Assembly (NCBI GenBank): GCA_041567315.1
Contig: JBFGCA010000079.1
Coordinates: forward strand, 1 to 22,030
Reading direction: 5' to 3'
DNA from: JBFGCA01 sp041567315
GTDB taxonomy: Bacteria; Acidobacteriota; Thermoanaerobaculia; Multivoradales; JAHEKO01
Length of the DNA stretch: 22,030 bases
Shown here: positions 13,347-19,576 of the stretch, piece after piece
Layout: each line of letters begins with the position of its first letter
Numbering within the stretch: position 1 is the first letter of the stretch
Notes under the pieces: model-generated
The model's database searches: none
The model's input: only the letters and a program-made list of their open reading frames with translations
What the model was told of the DNA's origin: nothing
Made by a program: the position numbers and the translations under genes

Positions 13347-15245
13347 ATGACCAGACGCTCCATCCGCCTGATCACCGCGCTGATGGCGGCGATCGCCGCG
13401 GCGACGCCGGCCGCCGCCCAGCGCACCACGGTCAAACCGATCCTCCACGGCCGGCACTGGGTGGCGATCACCGGCAAGCCGCTGGCGGCCACCGCCGGGG
13501 CGCTGACCTTCGCCCGCGGCGGCAACGCGGTCGACGCCGCCTGCGCCATGCTGGCGGCGACCTCGACCATGTGGGACACCCTGGGCTGGGGCGGCGAGAC
13601 CCAGGCGCTGATCTTCGACCCGCGGACCCGGCAGGTGGTCGGGGTCAACGCCCTCGGGGTGGCGCCCAGCGGCGCCACGGTCGAGCTCTTCCGCCGCCGC
13701 GGCGAGCGCTACCCGCCCGAGTTCGGTCCGCTGGCGGCGGTGACGCCCGGCACCCCGGGCGGGCTGATGGTGATGCTCGCCGAGTTCGGCACGCTGAGCC
13801 TCGCCGAGGTGCTGGAGCCGGCGATGCAGATGGCCGCCGGCTACCCGATCGAGCGCTCGCAGGCCGACAACATGGAGCGGCGGCGCGAGCTGCTGGCCCA
13901 GTGGCCGGCCTCGCGGGCGGTGTTCCTGCCCCACCTCGACGAGGCGCGCCCCGAACGGCGCGCCGCTCCCCACCCGGGCGAGATCTTCCGCCAGCCCGAC
14001 CTGCTGGCCACCCTCGAGAGGCTGGTCGAGGCCGAGCGCCGGGCGCTGGAGGCCGGTCGCGACCGCGCCGCCGCCATCATGGCCGCCTACGACCGTTTCT
14101 ACCGCGGCGACGTCGCCCGCGAGCTGGTGCGCGGCGTCCAGGAGCTGGGCGGGCTCATCACCCTCGAGGACCTCGACCGCTGGCAGGTCAAGCTGGAGCG
14201 GCCGGTGAGCACCAGCTACCGGGGAATCGAGGTCTACAAGCTGACCCACTGGGTGCAGGGCCCGGTGATGCTCCAGGCCTTGAACATCCTCGAGAACGCC
14301 GACCTGCGGGCGCTGGGCTACAACAGCGCCGCCTACGTCCACGCCCTCTACCAGGCGATGAACCTGGCCTTCGCCGACCGCGACTTCTACTACGGCGATC
14401 CCTACTTCCCGCCCGAGGAGCCGATCGCCGGGCTGCTGTCCAAGGAGTACGCCCGCCGGCGCTTCGAGCAGATCGACTGGCGGCGCAACGACCCCGACGT
14501 CAAGCCCGGCGACCCGTACCCGTTCCAGGGCGGCGAGAACCCCTTCCGCGAGCTGCTCGAGCGCTGGACCACGGTGCCCCCGGCCGACGATGCCGCCGGC
14601 GACGCCGAGGGCGAGCAGGGTTGGCAGCAGTCCGGGCACAGCTCGCACGAAGAGGCCTTCCACGCCGGCACCACCTCGATCCAGGCGGCCGACGCCGCCG
14701 GCTGGGTGGTGTCGGTGACCCCCAGCGGCGGCTGGATCCCGGCGGTCATCGCCGGCTCGACCGGCATCGGGCTGTCGCAGCGGATGCAGAGCTTCGTGCT
14801 CGACGAGCGGCTCAACCCCTACAACCTGCTCGAGCCGGGAAAACGGCCGCGCGCCACGCTGACCCCGGGGATGGCGCTCAGGGACGGCGAGCCCTATCTC
14901 TCGTTCGCGGTCCAGGGCGGCGACACCCAGGACCAGAACCTGCTCCAGTTCTTCCTCAACGTCGTCGAGTTCGGGATGGACGTCCAGCAGGCCGCCGAGG
15001 CGGCCAACGTCACCAGCTACCAGATGCAGTCCTCGTTCGGCGACCACCGCTCCGAGCCCGGCCGCCTGGTGGTGCGCGACGACGTGCCCGCCTGGGTACG
15101 GCGCGACCTCGAGGCGCGCGGCTACCGGGTGGAGACCCGGCCCCGCACCTCGGGCCCGATCACCGCCATCTACTTCGACCCCGAGCGCGGCGGCTTCCAG
15201 GGCGCCGCCAGCGACTACGGCGAGGACTACGGCGTCGCCTGGTAG
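13347..15245 (+). CDS. Secreted gamma-glutamyltransferase-like Ntn hydrolase
   Basis: Product of 632 residues (E. coli Ggt is 580). AGGAG precedes the ATG. A signal peptide (MTRRSIRLITALMAAIAAATPAAAQ) directs export to the periplasm. The family core is seen: ATAGALTFARGGNAVDAACA (48-67), AVTPGTPGGLMVML (131-144), the self-cleaving nucleophile region HAGTTSIQAADAAG with Thr442 as likely new N-terminus of the small subunit, and KRPRATLTPGM plus VQGGDTQDQ. Odd points: the DFRE-type motif that holds the glutamate alpha-carboxylate in true Ggt is replaced by GVNALGVAPSGAT (99-111), and the nucleophile motif is GTTS rather than TTH. It therefore looks like the 'gamma-glutamyltransferase family' outside classical glutathione hydrolases, and the substrate is uncertain. 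It is divergent from the reb operon. Confidence 0.87.
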   Translation: MTRRSIRLITALMAAIAAATPAAAQRTTVKPILHGRHWVAITGKPLAATAGALTFARGGNAVDAACAMLAATSTMWDTLGWGGETQALIFDPRTRQVVGVNALGVAPSGATVELFRRRGERYPPEFGPLAAVTPGTPGGLMVMLAEFGTLSLAEVLEPAMQMAAGYPIERSQADNMERRRELLAQWPASRAVFLPHLDEARPERRAAPHPGEIFRQPDLLATLERLVEAERRALEAGRDRAAAIMAAYDRFYRGDVARELVRGVQELGGLITLEDLDRWQVKLERPVSTSYRGIEVYKLTHWVQGPVMLQALNILENADLRALGYNSAAYVHALYQAMNLAFADRDFYYGDPYFPPEEPIAGLLSKEYARRRFEQIDWRRNDPDVKPGDPYPFQGGENPFRELLERWTTVPPADDAAGDAEGEQGWQQSGHSSHEEAFHAGTTSIQAADAAGWVVSVTPSGGWIPAVIAGSTGIGLSQRMQSFVLDERLNPYNLLEPGKRPRATLTPGMALRDGEPYLSFAVQGGDTQDQNLLQFFLNVVEFGMDVQQAAEAANVTSYQMQSSFGDHRSEPGRLVVRDDVPAWVRRDLEARGYRVETRPRTSGPITAIYFDPERGGFQGAASDYGEDYGVAW

Positions 15246-15280
15246 GAGGCGCGGCGGCTGACCTGCGCCGCCGAATCTGA

Positions 15281-15286
15281 CAGACT
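15281..15286 (+). promoter_or_regulatory. Weak -10-like box (CAGACT) 6 nt before a small acidic-protein gene
   Basis: CAGACT ends 6 nt before ATG 15293, and no Shine-Dalgarno sequence lies in between. The spacing repeats that of the phosphofructokinase and methyltransferase genes and suggests a leaderless transcript. The match to a -10 consensus is poor. Confidence 0.25.
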
Positions 15287-15292
15287 CGGCGC

Positions 15293-15682
15293 ATGAGCGT
15301 CGGCGTCACCGTGACCGAGCCCGTCTCCACGCTTCCGTTCGAGCAGTTCTGGAACTGGCTGCTCCAGCACCCCAACTGCATCCTGCGCGCCGGGACGCCG
15401 GAGACGGCGATCTTCGACGACGAGGACCTGCACTGGCACTTCGCCACCGACGGCCCGACCCTGTTCGTGCAGGTGATCCGCGGCAAGCGGCTGGTGGGCG
15501 AGCTGGTCCTCGACCCCGAGCGGGTGGCCTACGTCCAGGCCTACAGCGAGGACCCCGAGGGCGAGTTCGTCTTCGAGCTGATCAGCGAGAACGAGAAGGA
15601 GCGGATCGCCGCCTACTTCTTCGTGCTCTCGCACGCCCGCGAGGAGGAGCCGGAGGAGCGGCACGGCCGCGCCGTGCACTGA
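15293..15682 (+). CDS. Small acidic cytosolic protein of unknown function
   Basis: Product of 129 residues with no signal peptide or membrane segment. It starts MSVGVTVTEPVSTLPFEQFW, then alternates short strands and turns (AIFDDEDLHWHFATD, TLFVQVIRGKRLVGELVLD, VAYVQAYSEDPEGEFVFEL) and ends with an acidic helix and tail (AREEEPEERHGR). The two tryptophans in FWNWLL and one in LHWHF look conserved-type, but I do not recognise the family. The ATG at 15293 has no ribosome binding site. It lies 47 nt after the gamma-glutamyltransferase-like gene and 62 nt before the methyltransferase. The stop is preceded by a 7-bp palindromic hairpin in the coding end (15661-15677). Confidence 0.75.
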   Translation: MSVGVTVTEPVSTLPFEQFWNWLLQHPNCILRAGTPETAIFDDEDLHWHFATDGPTLFVQVIRGKRLVGELVLDPERVAYVQAYSEDPEGEFVFELISENEKERIAAYFFVLSHAREEEPEERHGRAVH

Positions 15683-15706
15683 CCCGGCGAGGCGGCGGGC
15701 GCCGCC
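15661..15706 (+). terminator. Two adjacent GC stem-loops at the end of the acidic-protein gene
   Basis: GCACGGC/GCCGTGC (15661-15677, 3-nt loop) and GGCGGC/GCCGCC (15691-15706, 4-nt loop) lie around the stop codon. No T run follows, so intrinsic termination is uncertain; they may only stabilise the 3' end. Confidence 0.3.
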
Positions 15707-15732
15707 GCCGGCCCGAAGCCTGAGCGCCACGC

Positions 15733-15738
15733 TATGCT
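15733..15738 (+). promoter_or_regulatory. Candidate -10 box (TATGCT) of a leaderless methyltransferase transcript
   Basis: TATGCT ends exactly 6 nt before the GTG start at 15745, with no Shine-Dalgarno sequence between. This fits transcription starting at or next to the start codon. Confidence 0.45.
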
Positions 15739-15744
15739 CGCCGG

Positions 15745-16569
15745 GTGGCGACCCGCACTTCCGCCGAGGACCCCTACAGCCGGCTCAGCTATCGGCGGCT
15801 GATCGCCTGGCCGGAGCGGATCGAGCGCGAGTGGCCGTTCCTCGAGCGGCAGCTCGCGCGGGCGCCGGAGGCCAGCGTCCTGGATCTGGGCTGCGGCACC
15901 GGCGAGCACGCGCGCTTCCTGGCTTCGCGCGGCTACCGCACGCTGGGGATCGATCGCTCCGAGGCCCAGATCGAGCAGGCCCGCGAGTACGAGGACGAGC
16001 ACCCGCCGCACGGTCCGCGGTTCGCGCTCGGTGACCTGGCGCGGCTCGGCGAGGCGACCGACGGGCGCTTCGGCGCCGCCATCTGTCTCGGCAACACGCT
16101 GCCGCACCTCGAGGACGAGGATCTCGCCGCGGCCCTCGAGGCGCTGGCCGCGCGGCTGCGGCCCGGCGGCCGGCTGGTGCTCCAGATCCTCAACTACGAG
16201 CGGATCCTCGCCAGGCGCGTCCGCTTCCTGCCGCCCAACTTCCGGCCCGATCCGGAGCGCTCCGACCACGACCCGCCGGCCGAGATCGTGCTGGTGCGGC
16301 TGATGACCCCGGACGGCGACCGCCACGTGCTGTTCCACCCGCTGACCCTGGCCCTGCACCCGGGTCAGGATCCGCCGGTCACCCTCGAGCGCGCCCGCGA
16401 GGTGCGGCTTCGCGCCTGGACCAGGCCTCAGCTCGAGCCGGTGCTCGCGCGCCACGGCTTCGCCGTCGAGGCGGCGTACGGCGACATGACCGAGGGCGCC
16501 TACGAGCCGAGGCGCTCGCAGGACCTCGTGGTGGTCGCCTCCCGGCTCAGGACAGGTCGCCCGGGCTGA
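15745..16569 (+). CDS. Class I SAM-dependent methyltransferase
   Basis: Product of 274 residues with a Rossmann methyltransferase fold. Motif I is VLDLGCGTGEHARFLA (45-60), the acidic residue of motif II is in TLGIDRSEAQIEQAR, motif IV region is GRFGAAICLGNTLPHLED, and the post-IV strand is LRPGGRLVLQILNYERIL. The C-terminal half (about 170-274) is a beta-rich part with an FHPLTLALHPG segment and a closing ARHGFAVEAAYGDMTEGAYEP...SQDLVVVASR, common in small-molecule methyltransferases. The substrate cannot be deduced. The GTG start follows the -10-like box with no ribosome binding site. The last 23 nt overlap the 3' end of the convergent photolyase gene. Confidence 0.85.
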   Translation: MATRTSAEDPYSRLSYRRLIAWPERIEREWPFLERQLARAPEASVLDLGCGTGEHARFLASRGYRTLGIDRSEAQIEQAREYEDEHPPHGPRFALGDLARLGEATDGRFGAAICLGNTLPHLEDEDLAAALEALAARLRPGGRLVLQILNYERILARRVRFLPPNFRPDPERSDHDPPAEIVLVRLMTPDGDRHVLFHPLTLALHPGQDPPVTLERAREVRLRAWTRPQLEPVLARHGFAVEAAYGDMTEGAYEPRRSQDLVVVASRLRTGRPG

Positions 16570-18214
16570 CCTCGGTGCCCTCCGCCAACCGCCGCCGGAC
16601 GGCGTCGAAGACCCTGCGGTCGCGCGCCTTCTCGGCGGCGGAGCGCCGCTCGATGCCCTTGAGCGGCAGCGCCATCCGGCGGTTGCCGGCCAGGCGCTTG
16701 CCCTTGCGCTCGAGGAAGGCCCAGTAGAGGCGGGTCACCGGGCAGTCCCTCCTGGGATCGAAGCGGCAGCCGGCGCAGTAGTCGCTCATCCTGTCGACGT
16801 AGGCGGCGCCCGAGACGTAGGGCTTGGTGGTCATCAGCTCGCCGGCGGCGAAGGTGCCCATACCCAGCACGTTGGGCTCCACCACCCAGTCGTAGGCGTC
16901 GGCGTAGGCCACCCAGAACCAGTCGGCAAGCCCGCGCGGCGTCACGTCGAGCAGCGTCGCCAGGTTGGCCAGCACCATCAGGCGGGTGATGTGGTGGCTC
17001 CAGGCCTCGCGCCAGACCCCGGCCACCACGTGGTCCAGACAAGCGAGCCCCGAGGTCGCCCCCCAGAAGGCGGCCGGCAGCGGCCAGCGGGCGTGGAGAT
17101 GCGACGGACGGGCGCCACCCTCCCCACCGTCCGAGCCCGGCCAGGGACGCCCCGTCCAGCCCTCCCAGCCGCCGTCGCCGGGCGCCTCGTCGACCGGCGG
17201 CCGGTGCCGGCCGTTCCCGGCGGGCAGCACGCGGAAGCCGTCGGTCTCGCGGTGCACGTGGCGCACGAACTCGCGCCAGCCCAGCACCTGGCGGATGAAG
17301 CCCTCGCGACTGGCAAGCGGCGCCTCGAGCGCCGCCACCTCCTCCACCACCCGCCGCGGCGTCAGCCGGCCGAGGTTGAGGAGCGGCGAGATGCGGGTGT
17401 GGAAGAGGCCGCTCGAGCGCACCGACATGGCGTCTTCGTAGGGCCCGAAGCTCTCCAGGCACTCGCGCTTGGCCCACCGCCAGAGACGCCGGGCGTCGGC
17501 GCGGGTGGCGGGCAGCGACGCCAGGTCCACCTCGCCGGGATGCCCGCTGAAGCGCTCCTCGATCAGCGCGCCGGCCTCGCGGGTGATCTCGTCGGGCCGG
17601 AAGCGCGGCGGCTCGGGGGCCGGCGGCTCGCCGCGCCATGGCCGCCGGTTGTCGGCGTCGAAGCTGAACTTGCCCCCGGCCGGCTTGCCGTCCTCCATCA
17701 GCAGCCCGCTCTCGCGGCGCACCAGCCGGTAGAAGGCGTCCATCCGCCACGGTGGGCGCTCGCCGGCGCCGCGGCGGAACTGGTCGGCGGTGGTCAGCCA
17801 GCCGGCGTGGGGCACCACCTCGAGGCGGCCGTCGGCGACCAGCGGCTCGAGGTCGCGGCGCAGCTCGCGCTCGGCCGGCTCCATCACCGCCAGCGGCCCC
17901 AGCTCGCGAGCCAGGGGAGCGAGGGCCTCGCGGTACGGGCCGCGGCTGACGACGTGACGGACCGCCACCCCCCTCGCCGCCTGCTCGAGCGCGAACTGCC
18001 GCAGGTTGGCGACCACCAGCGCCAGCTTCTGCCGGTGGTAGGGGCGCCGCCCCGCCTTCCAGGGGTTCTCGGCCACCACCACGCCCAGCTCGCCGGGCTC
18101 CCGCTCGGCGAGCGGGCCCACGGCGTCGCCGAGCTGATCGTAGGGCACGAAGACCCAGCGGCGACCCGCCGGATCGACGGCGCGCCGCTCCAGCTCGCGC
18201 CGGAACAGCCTCAC
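16547..18214 (-). CDS. Iron-sulfur bacterial cryptochrome/photolyase (PhrB-like, FAD)
   Basis: Product of 555 residues of the deoxyribodipyrimidine photolyase-related family. It probably repairs (6-4) photoproducts with light, using FAD and a [4Fe-4S] cluster. Four cysteines fit the cluster ligands: Cys392, Cys480, Cys483 and Cys491. The 88-residue gap from the first to the CxxC pair equals that of Agrobacterium PhrB as I remember it (350 to 438). Family segments: WVFVPYDQL at the N-terminus, NPWKAGRRPYHRQKLALVVA, FDADNRRPW (185-193), FGPYEDAMS, LFHTRISPLLNLGRL, WREFVRHVH, WREAWSHHITRLMVLAN and MTTKPYVSGAAYVDRMSDYC. Residues about 328-372 are a Gly/Pro-rich insertion. I chose GTG 18214, which overlaps the doxX stop as GTGA; longer frames have unrelated sequence. 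It is the third gene of hslO-doxX-phr. Confidence 0.88.
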   Translation of the reverse strand: MRLFRRELERRAVDPAGRRWVFVPYDQLGDAVGPLAEREPGELGVVVAENPWKAGRRPYHRQKLALVVANLRQFALEQAARGVAVRHVVSRGPYREALAPLARELGPLAVMEPAERELRRDLEPLVADGRLEVVPHAGWLTTADQFRRGAGERPPWRMDAFYRLVRRESGLLMEDGKPAGGKFSFDADNRRPWRGEPPAPEPPRFRPDEITREAGALIEERFSGHPGEVDLASLPATRADARRLWRWAKRECLESFGPYEDAMSVRSSGLFHTRISPLLNLGRLTPRRVVEEVAALEAPLASREGFIRQVLGWREFVRHVHRETDGFRVLPAGNGRHRPPVDEAPGDGGWEGWTGRPWPGSDGGEGGARPSHLHARWPLPAAFWGATSGLACLDHVVAGVWREAWSHHITRLMVLANLATLLDVTPRGLADWFWVAYADAYDWVVEPNVLGMGTFAAGELMTTKPYVSGAAYVDRMSDYCAGCRFDPRRDCPVTRLYWAFLERKGKRLAGNRRMALPLKGIERRSAAEKARDRRVFDAVRRRLAEGTEVSPGDLS

Positions 18215-18612
18215 CGGCGCGAGCGGCGCCAGCGGCGCCAGCGGGTGAGCAGGGCGTCCAGCCCGTAGCGACCGCCGCCGGCCAGCACCAGGGCCAGGAA
18301 GGCGGTGGCGAACATGAAGGCCGGCTCCTTGCGGCCCCAGTCGTCGGCGGCGTGGTGGATCAGCCCCGCGACCAGCATGGCGATGGCCGGCGGCACCGCG
18401 CTCCACCGCACCTTGAAACCGACCACCACCGCCAGCGCGCAGAAGAACTCGGCAAAAGCGGTGAGCACCAGACTGGCGCCGGCGCCGATGCCCAGCGGAT
18501 CGGCGAACGAGAAGTTGCCCTCGAGCACCCGCTGCACCTTGCCCCAGCCGTGCCCCATCAACATCACCCCGGCACCGACCCGCAGCACCAGCAGACCCAG
18601 GTCCTGTCTCAT
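18211..18612 (-). CDS. DoxX family membrane protein
   Basis: Product of 133 residues with four predicted membrane helices: LGLLVLRVGAGVMLMGHGWG, LVLTAFAEFFCALAVVVGF, AVPPAIAMLVAGLIHH, and FMFATAFLALVLAGGGRYGLD, ending in a basic tail (RWRRWRRSRR). The LRVGAGVMLMGHGWGKV opening, the E in AFAEFFCAL and the final GGGRYGLDALL are typical of the DoxX/DUF417-like quinone-linked membrane family, whose members act in redox or sulfur metabolism in several bacteria; the role here is unknown. ATG 18612 has GAGGGGGG upstream. It sits 11 nt after hslO, and its TGA overlaps the photolyase GTG, so the three genes form one transcription unit. Confidence 0.85.
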   Translation of the reverse strand: MRQDLGLLVLRVGAGVMLMGHGWGKVQRVLEGNFSFADPLGIGAGASLVLTAFAEFFCALAVVVGFKVRWSAVPPAIAMLVAGLIHHAADDWGRKEPAFMFATAFLALVLAGGGRYGLDALLTRWRRWRRSRR

Positions 18613-18623
18613 GTACACCCCCC

Positions 18624-19484
18624 TCAGTTGGCGGCCACCAGCTCGGCCGCTCCGTACAGATAGCGCTCGCCGCAGAAGGCGCAGATCGCCTCGCACTCGC
18701 CGGCCTCGCCGACCAGCGAGCCGAGGTCCTGGCGCGCCAGCGGCCGCAGCTTGGCGAGCAGCGCCCCGCGGTCGCAGCGGCAGCGGTATTCGAGCCGCTG
18801 CCGCTCCAGGATCTCGGGCTCGAGCTCGCCCAGCACGGCCTCGGCCAGCGCCCCCAGGCCGCCGCGGTCGAGGGTCGAGCTGACCCCTTCGAGCGCCCGG
18901 ATGTTGCCTTCCAGTCGCTGGAGCGTCTCCTCCTCGGTGCCCGGCAGCGCCTCGACGATCAGACCGCCGGCGGCGGCGATGCCCGACGGCCGCGGCAGCA
19001 CGCCGAGCAGGACCGCCGAGCTTATCTGCTCGCTCTGCTCCAGGTAGTGGGTGAGATCGTCGCCCAGCTCGCCGCTGACCAGCGACACCTGGCTGGTGTA
19101 GCGCCCGCGATCCCCTTCGCGGGTGACCCGCAGGAACCCCTCGCCCAGCAGCGGCGCGATCCGCATCTGGCCGTCGGTCGGGGTGGCGAGGTGCGGACTC
19201 CCCACCAGCCCGCGCAGGTGCCCCGACTCGCTGGCCTCGGCGATCACCTTGCCCAGCGGGCCGTCGCCGCTCACCTCCAGCACCACCCGGTCGGGCGTCT
19301 TGAGGAAGATCCGCTGCAGCAGCACCGCCCCGGTCAGCGAGCGGCCCAGCGCCACCGCCGCGATCGGCGACAGGTCCAGACGCCGCCGCGCCTCCTCGAG
19401 CACTGCGGCCAGCTCGACCGCCGCCCAGCGCAGCGAGCCGCTGCCGGCGAGGCCCACCTCGAGCTTGGAGACCGGGAAGGACAT
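18624..19484 (-). CDS. hslO: Hsp33 redox-regulated chaperonin
   Basis: Product of 286 residues, the normal Hsp33 length. In the reduced state it binds zinc by four cysteines; oxidation releases zinc, unfolds the linker and activates its holdase function. The zinc ligands are visible as Cys235-x-Cys237 (YRCRC) and Cys268-x2-Cys271 (CAFCGERYLY), with an additional Cys264. Upstream, RSLTGAVLLQRIFLKTPDRV, LEVSGDGPLGKVIAEA, YTSQVSLVSGELGDDLTHYL and SEQISSAVLLGVL are family blocks. ATG 19484 was chosen because the -10-like TATGAT lies at 19521-19516, which would overlap an earlier in-frame ATG. No ribosome binding site is seen. First gene of the hslO-doxX-phr operon. Confidence 0.94.
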   Translation of the reverse strand: MSFPVSKLEVGLAGSGSLRWAAVELAAVLEEARRRLDLSPIAAVALGRSLTGAVLLQRIFLKTPDRVVLEVSGDGPLGKVIAEASESGHLRGLVGSPHLATPTDGQMRIAPLLGEGFLRVTREGDRGRYTSQVSLVSGELGDDLTHYLEQSEQISSAVLLGVLPRPSGIAAAGGLIVEALPGTEEETLQRLEGNIRALEGVSSTLDRGGLGALAEAVLGELEPEILERQRLEYRCRCDRGALLAKLRPLARQDLGSLVGEAGECEAICAFCGERYLYGAAELVAAN

Positions 19485-19515
19485 GGGATGCCGGGCCGGA
19501 CGCCCGGCGGCGCGG

Positions 19516-19521
19516 ATCATA
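19516..19521 (-). promoter_or_regulatory. Candidate -10 box (TATGAT) for hslO operon
   Basis: TATGAT on the minus strand lies about 32 nt before the hslO ATG, giving a leader of roughly 25 nt. A -35 box is not recognisable; a stress sigma factor could explain this, but it is only a guess. Confidence 0.4.
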
Positions 19522-19560
19522 ACCGGTGCTCCATCCGCCACCGGCTTCCCGAGCTTCGAG

Positions 19561-19566
19561 TATCGT
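19561..19566 (+). promoter_or_regulatory. Candidate -10 box (TATCGT) for the AddB-like gene
   Basis: TATCGT lies 10 nt before the chosen GTG at 19577 and overlaps an earlier possible GTG at 19565. It equals the hexamer before the amidase gene. No Shine-Dalgarno sequence is present, so a leaderless or near-leaderless message is likely. Confidence 0.35.
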
Positions 19567-19576
19567 GGCGGGCGGC

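Noticed and set aside
13127..13678. Upstream extension of the first reb gene to 274 codons
   Set aside because: It crosses the promoter region and the start of the gamma-glutamyltransferase-like gene. The RebB opening motif, with its ribosome binding site, starts at 13126.
18215..18406. Upstream extension of the photolyase inside doxX
   Set aside because: The extra residues are an Arg/Gly/Ala/Pro-rich shadow of doxX. GTG 18214 with a GTGA overlap fits the family start.
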